Source of the DNA: Cohnella ginsengisoli
Lineage (GTDB): Bacteria; Bacillota; Bacilli; Paenibacillales; Paenibacillaceae
Assembly: GCF_029525555.1 (NCBI RefSeq)
Contig: NZ_JAPDHZ010000002.1
Span: 1,649,868 to 1,713,867, forward strand
Direction of reading: 5' to 3'
DNA length: 64,000 nt
Shown here: positions 8,090 through 18,504 of the stretch, piece by piece
Layout of the letters: every line of letters begins with the position of its first letter
How positions within the stretch are numbered: position 1 is the stretch's first letter
Made by a program: the position numbers and the translations under genes
Notes under the pieces: generated by a model
Database searches by the model: none
Told to the model about the DNA's origin: nothing
Seen by the model: only the letters and a program-made list of their open reading frames with translations

Positions 8090-9001
8090 CTAATCCGACA
8101 GCGGCCCTGCAATGGCCATTCGACCGTCCCGCTCGGCGATCTCAAGGAACAGCGGCCGCTCTTCGGGCGTCCGGTTGGGCGCATGGATCGCCAGCGCCCG
8201 GCGGCCGTCGAACAGGCGGAATACCATCCCGTGCCCGCCGTCGTCGCGGTAGAGCGCCTCCGGCTGATGCGTCCACGGGCCCAGGATGCCGCCGCTCTCC
8301 GACTTGGCCACGCCGAGCGCGTACGTGTTGTCGATAAAGCTGGCCCAGAGCATGTACAGTTCGCCGTCATCCACGCGGAACAAATACGGCCCGTCGGTCA
8401 CGTAGTTGACCGTGTCCGGGAAACGCGGCGACACGAACGGCGTCGTCCAAGGCGCTTCCGAAGCGCGGAACAGCGTAGCCGGTTCTCCTTCAGCGCGGGA
8501 CAGATCGGGCGCGAGCCGAACCGCGCACACTTCCCCGTCCCCGATCTGTTGCCACTCATGGCAGAATACCATCCAAGGATCCCCTGCGTCATCTATGATC
8601 AGGCTGCCGTCTAGCGAACTCCAGGCTTCCGGCGTGACAGGACCTTCGCTTAGCGGCTCGAACGGTCCCAATGGGCGATCCGAGGCGAGTACCGCCGTGC
8701 CGAGCCGATTGTTATCCTTGCGCCTGAACGTCGCGAACATATAGTAGCGTCCTGCGTATGCGTAAACCTCCGGCGCCCAGAAGTTCGCGTCCGCGAAAAA
8801 ATCCGCCGGCGGGCGAAATACCGGATGCGGCCCCTCCCAATTAGACAGATCGTCGCTGACGTACGCGTCAAAGCCGGTTCCCGGCCCCCAGATATTTTTG
8901 TCGGTGCTGCCGAACAAATAGTACTTGCCCTCTTCCTCCAGGGGCAGCACGAACGGATCGCGGATCTGAATGTCTTTGCATTTCAAAGCGAATCTCAGCA
9001 C
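8090..9001 (-). CDS. Family GH43-like glycosidase
   Basis: The 303-residue cytoplasmic protein starts at a GTG at 9001 behind AAGGAGGTG. It has the five-bladed beta-propeller pattern of GH43/GH-F enzymes: IRDPFVLP with Asp15 (base), ANFWAPEVYAYAGRYYMF, SSLDGSLIIDDAGDPWMVF with Asp131 (pKa modulator) and VTDGPYLFRVDDGELYMLW. At the usual general-acid position (Glu in EGP) this protein shows Asp203, so activity may be altered or the acid lies elsewhere. It is the last gene of the minus-strand sugar operon starting at 14127 and would act on imported arabino- or xylo-oligosaccharides or related glycans. Confidence 0.85.
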   Translation of the reverse strand: MLRFALKCKDIQIRDPFVLPLEEEGKYYLFGSTDKNIWGPGTGFDAYVSDDLSNWEGPHPVFRPPADFFADANFWAPEVYAYAGRYYMFATFRRKDNNRLGTAVLASDRPLGPFEPLSEGPVTPEAWSSLDGSLIIDDAGDPWMVFCHEWQQIGDGEVCAVRLAPDLSRAEGEPATLFRASEAPWTTPFVSPRFPDTVNYVTDGPYLFRVDDGELYMLWASFIDNTYALGVAKSESGGILGPWTHQPEALYRDDGGHGMVFRLFDGRRALAIHAPNRTPEERPLFLEIAERDGRMAIAGPLSD

Positions 9002-9013
9002 GACCGCACCTCC

Positions 9014-10669
9014 TTATTCGTAAGTCGGATAGACGAGCCCGATATCAAGCACGCGCTCGAAGCTTCCGTCCGCATAGGCGAGCCGTTCGTTGCCCTTGAC
9101 GCTGAAGGGCACGGTGCGCCCGTCCCACGCCAGCTCGCCCGTGACGGCGCGCGCGCTCATGCCGAGCAGCCCGGTCAGCCGGCCCGCGCGGTCCGTGATC
9201 GCGCGGACGCCGGGAGGGAACGTCATCCACGGACGTTCGTCGCGGTATACATGCGAAGCCTCGCGGGTATTGACCAGCTCGTAGACGATGCCGTCGACGG
9301 TCCGGCCGTAGGCCGTCTCGCCCGTCGGCTCCTCCCCATGATCCCTGGCGTCGGGCAGCAGGCCCGTGAACCAGAGCTCGCCTTCCGGCGTCGGCAGAAT
9401 GCCGCATAGCCGCTCCACGTAGTCGAGCAGGCACAGGATCGAAGGCGAGTAGGCTTCGGTGAAGCCAGCCTCCCCGGTCCAGGGGCTCACCGTCTGCGCG
9501 AAGCGAGGCGCGCGGGCGAACGAAGCCAGAATCGGCTGCATCGCCCAGGTCAGCTCGACATGGCGGCCGTGATGCTCGAACGCGTGCGGCGCGCGGATCA
9601 GGCTCAGGTAGTTGGACGGGCCGGCCCAGCTGTTGTAGTTGGAAAAAGGATCGAACCGCGGGTCGTCCATCGCGATCGAGGTGAACGGGTATTTGGCGAA
9701 AAATTTCCTCGTGTTCAGCAGATATCGCTCGAGCATCTCGTCGAAGAAAGCCCGGTCGCCGACTTCGCATGCCATGACGCGAAGCAGGATGTCGGACTGT
9801 ATCCGCACCAGTCGTCCATGCCGGTCGCGATCGTAAAAGAAATGGTCCTTTTCGTCGAAGCACGCCCTGAACAAGTTCCGCAAGCTCGCGCCCGCCTTCT
9901 CCCGCCACTCATCGCCCGACTCGCCCAGCTCCTCCGCGATCCGCGCCAAATACAGGCGTTGGCAATAGACATTGGCCGTCAAGTCCGGCGCGAGAAACGG
10001 CAGCACCGGCGAATCCGGATCCCAGCGGGCGGCGTCCCCCTGGTAAGGCGCATCCGGCGCATGCCAAAAACGCGGCGACAGGTCGTGCCCCGTATCGAAG
10101 GCGCTGAACGCCTCTACGCAGCCGGTGCCGCGCGTGTCGCGGTTCGCCGCGAGCCAGCCGTCGTAACGCGCCATCGCGTCGTACATTTCCCGCAAAAACG
10201 CCTTGTCCCCTCCCCGGCTTCCGCCATGGAGCGCATAATGATTCCATACGCTGCGCGCGAGCGGCGTGACGAGCTGGATCTGCCTGAAGGCCGGGCCATT
10301 TTCCGTCAGCTTGTACGGGAACAAGCCATCCCCGCGCTGATGCTTCGCGAACGACCGGTACGTCGCCTCCGACACTTCCGGCAGGAAGCGCGAGAGCAGC
10401 TCGGCATTGATCGTCCCCGTGCTCTCCAGCCAGCAGCCGAAGTAGATGCCGCCCTCCTGCAGGATCGGGTCGCCGCCTCCCGTCGGCTTGATGCATTCCA
10501 TCAGCTGGCGCATCGCACGGTAATAGACGCCTTCGAGCCGGCCTTCCGACGCCGCGAACCTGACGCCCGAGCGCCGCAGCGCCTCGGGAATAAGGCGCTC
10601 CTGCCCGTCTCCGTCCGTCTGACGCAGCCCCCTTAACTTGTCGAGCAATCGCTCCGCTTGTTTGACCAT
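9014..10669 (-). CDS. (alpha/alpha)6-barrel glycoside hydrolase, GH37/GH63 (MGH1)-like
   Basis: The 551-residue protein lacks a signal peptide. Features of the trehalase/mannosylglycerate hydrolase-like barrel include WLESTGTINAELLSRF, GDGLFPYKL, SVWNHYALHGG, CVEAFSAFDTGHDLSPRFW, DLTANVYCQRLYLARIAEEL, SWAGPSNYLSLIRAPHAFEHHGRH and SPWTGEAGFTEAYSPSILCLLDYVERL. It ends 12 bases before the GH43-like gene and is clearly co-transcribed with it and with the sugar importer upstream. Substrate is unknown; an intracellular exo-glycosidase processing imported oligosaccharide is the best guess. Confidence 0.75.
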   Translation of the reverse strand: MVKQAERLLDKLRGLRQTDGDGQERLIPEALRRSGVRFAASEGRLEGVYYRAMRQLMECIKPTGGGDPILQEGGIYFGCWLESTGTINAELLSRFLPEVSEATYRSFAKHQRGDGLFPYKLTENGPAFRQIQLVTPLARSVWNHYALHGGSRGGDKAFLREMYDAMARYDGWLAANRDTRGTGCVEAFSAFDTGHDLSPRFWHAPDAPYQGDAARWDPDSPVLPFLAPDLTANVYCQRLYLARIAEELGESGDEWREKAGASLRNLFRACFDEKDHFFYDRDRHGRLVRIQSDILLRVMACEVGDRAFFDEMLERYLLNTRKFFAKYPFTSIAMDDPRFDPFSNYNSWAGPSNYLSLIRAPHAFEHHGRHVELTWAMQPILASFARAPRFAQTVSPWTGEAGFTEAYSPSILCLLDYVERLCGILPTPEGELWFTGLLPDARDHGEEPTGETAYGRTVDGIVYELVNTREASHVYRDERPWMTFPPGVRAITDRAGRLTGLLGMSARAVTGELAWDGRTVPFSVKGNERLAYADGSFERVLDIGLVYPTYE

Positions 10670-10862
10670 GCCGCCATCGCCCCGCCTTCATCAAATTTGA
10701 ATCCCCCGCGACCGCGGAGCCGGCAATGAAGGCCGACCCCGCAATGACGGGGGATTATTCGCGCATCATAGCCCGCGTTCTCGCGAACCCGCTCAGCGAC
10801 CGCGATCCCGGAACGAATCGGGTTCCCGTTTCGCAGCCGAGGCGCCGGGCGCGTTTTCGAGG

Positions 10863-12222
10863 TCAAGAATTGTTGTTGCTGTTGAAAATCTTGACCGTGC
10901 CGCTATAGAATTCGGAGACCGCCTTCTCCACGCTTTCCTTGCCGAAGCCGATCTTCTGCACCGTGTTGTCCGACAGCTTGATGAACTCCGCGTTGCCCGG
11001 CGGGTTGTAGCTGATCGCGAACGGCTCCTTCTTGTTCGCCTCGGAGACGCGGCTCGTGAAGTCGTACACGATCTTGTCGGCCGCGGTCGCGTCCGCTTCC
11101 AGCGCTTTGCGGCTCGACGCCGTCACCGGCACGCCGCGGTTGCTGCCGAGAATTTTCGCCGCCTCGGGATCGTTGATCCAGAAGTTCATGAACTTGGCGA
11201 CTTCGGCCGGGTGCTCCGTCTTGCCGTAACCGGAGATGCCCTGGCTCGATTCGAAGACGACGCCCGTCCCCTTCGGACCGCGAGGTACCTGCACCATCGT
11301 CAGCTCGTCTTTGGTCGCGCTCTGGAACGAGGCCAGCATGTTGGACGGGAGCAGCGTCATCGCCGCCTTGCCGGTGATGATGAGCGATTTGCTGGCGTCC
11401 GTCGGCGGATTGGACACTTGCAGGTCCGGCGTCACGACGCCTCCGGCCTTGGACGTCTTGTCCCAATATTGGAACCAAGGCAGCAGATCCGCTTCCTCGA
11501 AGCCCAGCTTGTTGTTCGCCATGTCGTACAGCTGCTTGCCGTTTTGCTTCAGGTAGATGTCCAGGCTGTCGGTCGTGAAGTTGTAGGTGCCGTAGTAACC
11601 TTTGCCCAGCTTGTCGGAGATTTCCTTACTGATGCGGGCGAAGTCATCCCAGTTCCAGCCGTCCTGCGGCACTTCGACGCCGGCCTTCTCGAACATCGTC
11701 TTGTTGATGACGATGCCGCGGGCGTTCGCGCCGGCCGAGATGTGCACCAGCTTGCCGCCGATCGTGCCGTACTCGATCATCGTCGTGTCCATGTCGGACA
11801 GATTCAGTTCCTTGTCCTTGTACGATCCCAGATCGAGCAGAACGCCTTTGTTGGCGTAATCGACCACGTTGCCCCCCAGGAAGAAAATGTCCGGCGCGGT
11901 GCCGGAAGCGAGCTGGGTGTTCAGCTTGTCGAAATAGCCGTCCGAAGGCCCGAATTCGCCGGTGATCGTGATGCCCGGATTTTTTTGCTCGAACAGCTCG
12001 ATCGCCTTGTTCGTCAGGTCGGCGCGCTTCTGGTCGCCCCACCACATCATGCGCAGCTCGACCTGCTTCTGGTCTCCGCCGGCGCCGCCCGCATTGCCCG
12101 AGCCTGCCGGCGAGCCGGAGCCTGCCGCGTTATTTCCTGCACCTGCGCCGCCCGAGTTGCCGCAAGCGCTGAGCGTGACCGCCATGGCGGTTATCGCGAT
12201 TGGTAGCCATCTTTTTTTTCAT
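10863..12222 (-). CDS. Sugar ABC transporter substrate-binding lipoprotein (frame broken near start)
   Basis: The true start is the ATG at 12222 behind GGGGGAG. A run of eight A (12212-12219 on the plus strand as T) puts the next codons out of frame; with seven A it reads MKKRWLPIAITAMAVTLSACGNSG, a type II signal peptide with lipobox LSAC. The mature part is a family 1 extracellular solute-binding protein (LRMMWWGDQKRADLTNKAIELFEQKNPGI; GTAPDIFFLGGNVVDYANKGVLLDL; NWDDFARISKEISDKLG; INDPEAAKILGSNRGVPVT). It is anchored outside the membrane and delivers a sugar to the two permeases encoded upstream. As is usual in Bacilli no ATPase gene is present; a shared MsmX-type ATPase elsewhere is inferred. 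Confidence 0.9.
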
Positions 12223-12361
12223 CGTGAGCTCTCCCCCTAATCGTTTTGAAATGAGAAGCGGTTACAATGCTCATCCTACTTGGATTCGCCGGCCGCTTGA
12301 ATGTCATTCCTTCGGCTGTTCGCTATCAATTTTTTCAGGCGGCCCGGATCGCGAGTCGCGT

Positions 12362-13206
12362 TCACTTCAGGCCCGTCGTCGCGATGCCGTCCAGGAAATA
12401 ACGCTGGAAGATCAGGAAGATCAGCGTGATCGGCACGAGCGACAGCACGGAGATCGCCATGAGCGCGCCCCAATCCGACGTGCCCGACGGGTCGAACAAA
12501 GCCCGGATGCCGAGCTGAACCGTAAACAGCTTGATATCGCTCAAATAGATCATTTGGCTGAAAAAGTCGTCCCACGTCCATATGAAGGTGAAGATCGCGG
12601 TCGTGATGAGCGCGGGCGCCAGCAGCGGCATGATGATGCGGAAGTACAGCTTTTGCTGGCTGCAGCCGTCGATCGTCGCGCTCTCGTCGAGCTCCTTCGG
12701 GATGCCGCGGATGAATTGGACCATGAGCAGAATAAAAAAACGAATCGTGCGCCAGCCACTTCGGCAGAAACAGCGGCAGGTACGTGTTGATCCAGTGCAG
12801 CTCGCTGAAAATGATGTACTGCGGCACGAGCGTGACATGGTACGGCAGCATGATCGTCACGAGCATCATGGCGAACCAGATCTTTTTTGAACCGGAACTC
12901 GAGCCGCGCGAACGCATAAGCCGCGAACGAACAGGTAATGATGTTGCCGAGTACGGCCAGCACGGAGACCAGCGCCGAGTTGCCGAAGAAGCGGGCGAAC
13001 GTGATGCCCTGGAAGCCTTCCCACCCGTTGCGGTAATTATCGAGCGTCCACGTGGACGGCCAGAGGCCCGTATTCGTGAAAATATCCTGATTCGGCTTGA
13101 ACGAGCTCGCGAGCAGCCACAGCACCGGGTACAGCATCGCGAGACCGATCACAATGATGAGCAAATGCCGCAATCCGCTGCCGGAGTAGCGTCTAAGCGT
13201 AAGCAT
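12362..13206 (-). CDS. Carbohydrate ABC transporter permease, MalG type (two frame breaks)
   Basis: The protein begins MLTLRRYSGSGLRHLLIIVIGLAMLYPVLWLLASSFKP behind GGGAGG. It continues through RLEFRFKKIWFAMMLVTIMLPYHVTLVPQYIIF and has the permease EAA-loop (PKELDESATIDGCSQQKLYFRIIMPLLAPALITTAIFTFIW). It ends LIFQRYFLDGIATTGLK, typical of MalG/LacG permeases of about 280 residues with six helices. The frame breaks at runs of six T (12883-12888) and seven A (12734-12740); correcting both gives one continuous protein. It directly follows the partner permease. Confidence 0.9.
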
Positions 13207-13212
13207 GCCCGA

Positions 13213-14127
13213 TTACCTCCCTTCCTTGCCGTCGCCGTAGAACACCCAGAACCGGGACGTGGCGAAGATGATGCCCGTGAAGGCGGCGATGATGACGAGC
13301 ATGATCCAGGCCAGCGCGCTGGCATAACCCATATCGAAGTAAGAGAAGCCCTTCAGGTACAAGTACAGCGTGTAGAACATCGACGCGTCGAGCGGTCCCC
13401 CGTGCCCGTCGCCGATGACGTAGGCGGGCGTGAACGCCTGGAAAGAATTGATGATGCTCATGATCAGGTTGAAGAAAATGACGGGCGTCAGCATCGGCAG
13501 CGAGATCTTGAAAAACTGGCGGACCTTGCCCGCGCCGTCCACCTGGGAGGCTTCGTACAGGTCGGCGGGAATCTGCTTGAGCCCCGCCAGAAAGATGACC
13601 ATCGCGGAGCCGAACTGCCAGATCGAAAGCGTCACGATCGGGTAGATCAGGTAGTCGGGGTGGGCGATCCAGGCGGGCCCGTCGATGCCGAACCAGCCGA
13701 GAAAGCCGTTGATCAGGCCCTCGGTGTCGAAAATCTGGCGCCAGACGATCGAGATAGCGACGCTGCCGCCGAGCAAGGACGGGATATAGTAGACGGTGCG
13801 GTAAATGCCGAGCGCCTTGATCCCCTTGTTCAGCGCCATGGCTACGAGCAGCGCGAAGATGAGCCGCAGCGGGACCGACAGGACGACGTATTTGAACGTC
13901 AACATTAGCGATCCCGTGAAGGTCGAGTCGTCGGTAAAAATGGTTTTGAAATTGGCGAAGCCGATCCACTCGGGCGCGCTGAGCAGGTTGTACTTCGTCA
14001 GCGACAAATACAGCGAGCCGAGCATCGGCCCGAGCGTCAGGCAGAAAAGGCCGATCAGCCAGGGCAGCAAAAACAAATAGGCCGTACGGTTGTGGGGATA
14101 AACTCGCTGCCGGCGCGCAGTCCGCAT
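13213..14127 (-). CDS. Carbohydrate ABC transporter permease, MalF/LacF type
   Basis: This 304-residue, six-helix permease starts at the ATG at 14127 behind a strong AAAGGAGG; the open frame extends 45 bases further but without a better site. Typical features are YLFLLPWLIGLFCLTLGPMLGSLYLSLTKYNLL, the exported loop with IGFANFKTIF, and the EAA motif LKQIPADLYEASQVDGAGKVRQFFKISLPMLTPVIFFN that contacts the ATPase. It is the first gene of the operon permease-permease-binding protein-GH63-like-GH43-like, probably controlled by the YesM/YesN pair at 14.8-18.3 kb. Confidence 0.93.
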   Translation of the reverse strand: MRTARRQRVYPHNRTAYLFLLPWLIGLFCLTLGPMLGSLYLSLTKYNLLSAPEWIGFANFKTIFTDDSTFTGSLMLTFKYVVLSVPLRLIFALLVAMALNKGIKALGIYRTVYYIPSLLGGSVAISIVWRQIFDTEGLINGFLGWFGIDGPAWIAHPDYLIYPIVTLSIWQFGSAMVIFLAGLKQIPADLYEASQVDGAGKVRQFFKISLPMLTPVIFFNLIMSIINSFQAFTPAYVIGDGHGGPLDASMFYTLYLYLKGFSYFDMGYASALAWIMLVIIAAFTGIIFATSRFWVFYGDGKEGR

Positions 14128-14395
14128 AGCGCGACGCCTCCTTTGCGATGATGATATCCTCATCATAAGCATCGGAGGCGGAGGGCTGAATTCTATTTCT
14201 TCGGCAATTCGCTATCAATTTTTCCGGATGCGGACGCCCGCTGTCGGGGCCGTGACGCCATGCCTAATAACAGGTATACAAAATGGACCTCATTTGGTTA
14301 CGTCTTTTTCTATCGCCAAATTACTCCAAATGTTGTAGAATTATAGCGCATATATAGGAGCAAATACCCCATCCGATGGGGACTTTTTTACGGTG
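14128..14395. other. Divergent intergenic region of importer operon and HrgC-like gene
   Basis: This is the 268-base promoter region for two opposite genes, AT-rich from about 14270. Apart from the hairpin at 14367-14389 I see no convincing element; a TATAAT-like box is not obvious on either strand. Confidence 0.4.
14367..14389 (+). terminator. Terminator-like hairpin just before the HrgC-like start codon
   Basis: CCCCAT-CCG-ATGGGG forms a 6-bp stem with a 3-base loop, followed by AC and six T. It ends only six bases before the ATG at 14396, so it could attenuate transcription or sequester the ribosome binding site. Confidence 0.45.
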
Positions 14396-14710
14396 ATGTC
14401 GTTGAGAATAAGTCTTAGGCACTCCTCCGGAGTTACCAAGCAAGCAAAGCTAGGATTCTCTTGGACCTTCTTTTTCTTCGGACTTTGGGTCCCGCTGTTC
14501 CGCGGTGACTTCCGCAACTTTTTCCGCATTTGGGGCCTCAGCATCGTGACGCTGGGAATCTACGGAATCATCTCTTGGTGGGCTTACAACGGTCATTACG
14601 TTAGATCCCTCCTTGAAAAGGGTTATGCTCCTGCAGACGAGTGGGCGCAATCAGCCCTCATTCAACACCGGATCATCACGCCCGGCGCACCGCTCCATAA
14701 CGCAGTATAA
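14396..14710 (+). CDS. HrgC-like small membrane protein
   Basis: The protein of about 104 residues contains the pattern KLGFSWTFFFFGLWVPLFRGDFRNFF followed by a hydrophobic segment (GLSIVTLGIYGIISWWAYNGHYVRSLL), giving two predicted membrane helices. The KxGFSWTxxFFGxxxPLFRGD signature is what I associate with small membrane proteins annotated as HrgC or DUF2628-like; their function is not established. The ATG at 14396 is preceded by GGGGA from the hairpin stem, and a GTG one codon earlier is an alternative. It stands alone between the sugar operon and a convergent response-regulator gene, with its own terminator downstream. Confidence 0.7.
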   Translation: MSLRISLRHSSGVTKQAKLGFSWTFFFFGLWVPLFRGDFRNFFRIWGLSIVTLGIYGIISWWAYNGHYVRSLLEKGYAPADEWAQSALIQHRIITPGAPLHNAV

Positions 14711-14718
14711 ACAACTTT

Positions 14719-14752
14719 CCCCGGCTTGGTTGCCGGGGATTTTCATTTTCTT
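14719..14752. terminator. Intrinsic terminator after the HrgC-like gene
   Basis: CCCCGGC pairs with GCCGGGG around TTGGTT and is followed by a T-rich stretch (ATTTTCATTTTCTTTT). It ends transcription of the small membrane protein before the convergent response-regulator gene. Confidence 0.8.
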
Positions 14753-14781
14753 TTCTGACAAAAGGGAGTTTCCTGTTTCCC

Positions 14782-16473
14782 TTACTTCAAGCCCTTTCGG
14801 TAATCCGACGGCGTCACGCCATGCATTCGTTTAAACTTGGAGCTGAAATAACTGGCATTGGAGAAGCCCGTCAGCTCCGCGATGTCCCACAGACTCAGCT
14901 CCGTGCCCTCCAGCAGGCGGATCGCCTGCGCCATCCGGGCGTCGGTGACGTATTGGATAAACGTCTTGCCGACCTTGCTCTTGAACATCTCCGAGAAATA
15001 GGAGGGGTTGTAGTTGAAGCGCTCGGCCAGGTCGGTCAGATTGAGGTCCGTCATATAGTTTTCGTCGATCAAGCGCAGCACGGCGTCGATGAGCGCATGG
15101 TCGCTCTCCTCCGCCTCGTGCCGATGCTGCCGCGCCACCTTCTCGGCGATCCGCGTCAAAAAAGGCGCGGGCCTTGTCCGCCGAATCCAGCGCGAGCGCC
15201 ATCTCGGGGCGAAGCCACAGCTGCTCCGCGTGATCCAGGGCGATGCGCGTATCGTTCGCCTGCGACTCCAGCTGCAAGTACAGCTGGAAGATCACCTTGA
15301 CGAAGCCGGCTTGCGAAGCGGCGAACGCCTCGTCCAGCGGCTGCCGGATCGCCCGGGCGAACGCTTCGGGCTCCCCCGCGTTCGAGATAACGCTCGAACA
15401 CCTTGAGCTCCTCGCCGGTAAGCGCGGTCCGGCCGGCGGACGCCCGGCGGTCCTCCCCGGCGAGTCCGCTCTCGGACAAATTCCAGGCGAGCAGCGACGA
15501 GAGATATCCTTCCTTCCACTGCCCGAAGCCGATCGCGGGCCCGCCGAAGCCGACGGCCAGCTCGAAGCCGAGCAGCGCGGCCGTCGGCTCCGCGAGCTTG
15601 ACGGCGAAGTCCTGCAGCCAGGCCTCGCTCTCCGCGGTCGCGAAGTGCACGAGGCCAGGATAGCTCGCATCGCGAAACGCCTCGCAAGCCCCCCCCGCTC
15701 TCCAGCGCTCTCTCCCTGCAGATCAGCTCGAGCGGCAGGCGGAACTGGTCCGGGGAACGGTCGGATATCCGGCCGTTCGCTGCGTCGCACTCCCCTTCCG
15801 GCTTGCCCGAACGATTCGCTGTCGCGCTCTCGCCCGACGCCGTCGTATCGTCTTCGTCTGCCGGCATCGCTTGTCGACGAGCCGGGGCCCCCGATCTCTC
15901 GCGCAGGCCCACGGTCAAAAAGCGGACCTCCGCTTCCGCCCACGCGTCCAGCCCGAATCTGCGCGCCCGCTCCAAGGTCGCGGCCTCCCTGTCCAGCTCG
16001 CCTTTGATCAGGCGGACGACGAATTGCTCCTTCATTTCTTTGTAATATTGCGAGAGCTCCCAACGGGTCCGCTCCTCGCGCGCGGTCTCCTGCCGCTCGC
16101 CGTCGAGCTCGGCGGTTACCTTCGCGAGCACGTCAGCCAGCTCGTCCGCGGCGACCGGCTTGAGCAAATAATCGCTCGCCTGGTGCCGCAGCGCGGCTCT
16201 CGCATATTGAAAATCCTCGTAGCCCGTAATGACGACGAGCCGGACGTCGGGATGGCGCTCGCGGCACGCCTCCAAAAACGAGACGCCGTCCATGACCGGC
16301 ATGTTCATGTCCGTAATGACGATGTCGTAGGCTTCCTCCTCCAGACGCCCCAGCGCCTCGACGCCGTTGGAAGCCTCTCCTGCCAGCTCGAGCCCGAGCT
16401 TGTCCGCATCGATTTTAAGCCTTAGACCTTGCCGGATCTCCGGTTCGTCATCCACGATCAATACTCGGTACAT
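14782..16473 (-). CDS. YesN-type response regulator with AraC DNA-binding domain (three frame breaks)
   Basis: The start is the ATG at 16473 (MYRVLIVDDEPEIRQGLRLK) behind GGAGG. The receiver domain (about 1-120) has DD, phospho-acceptor Asp in IVITDMNMPVMDG, and Lys in DYLLKPV. A variable middle region follows. The C-terminal AraC double helix-turn-helix begins DLNLTDLAERFNYNPSYFSEMFKSKVGKTF and ends DIAELTGFSNASYFSSKFKRMHGVTPSDYRKGLK. Breaks lie at eight C (15689-15696), five C (15373-15377) and six A (15158-15163); corrected length is about 560 residues. The gene overlaps the end of the kinase gene by 26 bases and is expected to activate the sugar-importer operon downstream. Confidence 0.88.
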
Positions 16474-18272
16474 CGCTGGACGCCTCCTGTACGGGAATGA
16501 TGAGTTCAATGCGCGTGCCAGTTCCGTCCGCGGCGCTGATTCGAACTTCGAATAGCGATCCGTAATACAAGCGGCAGCGCGCGAGCACGTTGCCCAGCCC
16601 GATCTGCCGTTCCCGGCTGCTCAGAATGTCGTCCAGCCTGGAAGATCCCGAGCCCTCCAGCAGCTGAAGGCGCAGCTGCTCCGGCATGCCCGGCCCGTTG
16701 TCGGATACGCGCAGATGCAGACGCCCGTCCGACCGGAAGATCCGGACTTCCACGATCGCCTCGGGATGCTGCTTGAAGCCGTACTTTACGGCGTTTTCGA
16801 TGAGCGGCTGCAAAATGAATTTCACGACGGTCAGCGACGCTGCGTCTCCTTCTTCCACGATCGATAGACGCAGCTTATCCCCGAAACGCACCTGCAGGAT
16901 CGACGCGTAATCCCGCACGTACTTCATTTCCTCCTTCAAGCCGACCAGGTCGTCGCTCAGGCGAAGCGAGAAGCGCAGCATTTTGCCGAGCGAAACGATC
17001 ACCTTGACCGTGTCGTCCGTCCGTTTCTGCATGGCGAGGCTGCTAAGCAGCTCCAGCGTGTTGAACAGAAAATGCGGGTTGATCTGCATAAGCAGCGCTT
17101 TGTACTCGGCCTGCTGCCGCAGCAGCTTCAGCTCGAATTCGCTTTGGATATGCTGGCGGAGGCGTACGATCATGGTGCGGAAGGTCGCGGTAGCGAAGCC
17201 GACCTCGCTCCGGACGCGCCGCGCGGGCGGCAACCGGTTCTCGGCGCTGTCGAAGTCCCCCCCGCTGCACGTGGCGCATCGCGGACACGAGCCGGGATAG
17301 CGGCTTGGTGACGCCGTGCGACAGCCAGAAGGCGAGAAACAGAGAGACGACCAGCAGGAGCGCGAACAGGAACACGATGCTGTTGCGCAGCTTGAGCAGC
17401 TGCGCGTACAGGTCCCGTTCGGAGACGAAGCCGACCAGCATCCAGTCCGTCAACGCCAGCTTCTTATATACGAGAATTTGCGACTGTCCCTGCTCGTTTT
17501 TGAAATAAACGACGCCCTGCTTGCGCCAGCCCTTCTGCACGGCCTCGACCTGGCTTCGCGCCTCTCCCCGCGAGCCGTATTCGCTCTGGGAAAGCAGCGG
17601 GTTGCCGCCGCGATCGAGCAGGTAGATCGTGCCGCTCTCCCCAAGGTGAATCCGGTTCAGCGGTTCGAGGAAATAGTCGGCGCTTACATTTACTTTCAGC
17701 ACGTTGCGCGCCTGCGACGGCTCGAAGACGCCGAGCGGCATCAGCATGCTCACGACAGGATGATCGCTGCCGCGGATCTGCAGTTCGACGTCGTCGGTAT
17801 GCGCAGGCAGCCAGCGTTCGTTCGCGGTCTTGAAGCTGCGGTACCAGTCCTGGTCGAGAAACGTTTTGTCGCGCACGACCTGATTGCTCATGCTGACCCA
17901 CAGGCCTTCCTGACGATAGATCGCGACAGAAGAGACGCTCGTGTAGCTGTTGTTCGTCTGCGACAGATACTTGCTCATCTGCAGGTGTGCCAGCATCTTC
18001 TCGCCTTCCGGCAGATTCGGGTCCGACGCGGCCTCGTCCCATTCGTCCGTCAGGTCGCTGTTGAAGATAAGCGAAGCGAGGTCGTAGATCTGCGTCTGCA
18101 CCATATCGACATACGAGCCGTACTCGTCCATTTTCTCGAGCGCCGAAGATTCGATGTAGGAGCGGATGATCGAGCGGGATTCGTTGAAGATCAGCACGGA
18201 CAGGGCGCCGAACGACAGGACGAACAGCAGGACGAAAAAAGCGATCAGCCGGTTTCTGAGCGAATAGAACAT
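16448..18272 (-). CDS. YesM-type sensor histidine kinase (frame broken)
   Basis: I use the ATG at 18272 (MFYSLRNRLIAFFVLLFVLSFG) with AAGGGG upstream. The protein has an N-terminal membrane helix, a large extracytoplasmic dCache-like sensor domain, a second helix near VFLFALLLVVSLFLAFWLSHGV and a HAMP region. The YesM His_kinase module (YKALLMQINPHFLFNTLELLSSL) contains the phospho-acceptor His, and the ATPase domain has LQPLIENAVKYG and SDNGPGM. Seven C at 17257-17263 break the frame in the HAMP region; about 607 residues when corrected. It senses an extracellular sugar or binding-protein complex and phosphorylates the adjacent YesN-type regulator. Confidence 0.9.
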
Positions 18273-18315
18273 AGTCGTCCCCTTCATCGCGGTATGAGTT
18301 TAACCATCATACCAC

Positions 18316-18354
18316 AAAAAAAAGAGAGCCCCCGGCATCCGGCCGGAAGGCTCT
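18316..18354 (-). terminator. Intrinsic terminator of the ABC-F operon
   Basis: On the minus strand AGAGCC...GGCTCT with an inner CCGGC/GCCGG stem is followed by an uninterrupted T-run (18316-18323). It sits 150 bases after the ABC-F stop codon. Confidence 0.8.
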
Positions 18355-18504
18355 TAAGAAAGATATATTGAAAAGGGGGGTCACTCTTACATTGTACAGA
18401 TCCACCGTAATTGAAACGAAAACGCACATTACAATTGTATTACAGAAATGTCGAAGTTTCAAAAGCGTACCCGAAGCCTATCGGTCAGGCGCTCCGTCGG
18501 CTTA

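Noticed and set aside
10633..10866. Minus-strand frame of 77 codons between the binding-protein and glycosidase genes
   Set aside because: It overlaps the start of the well-supported glycosidase, lacks a ribosome binding site and has low-complexity, Arg-rich content typical of GC-rich shadow frames.
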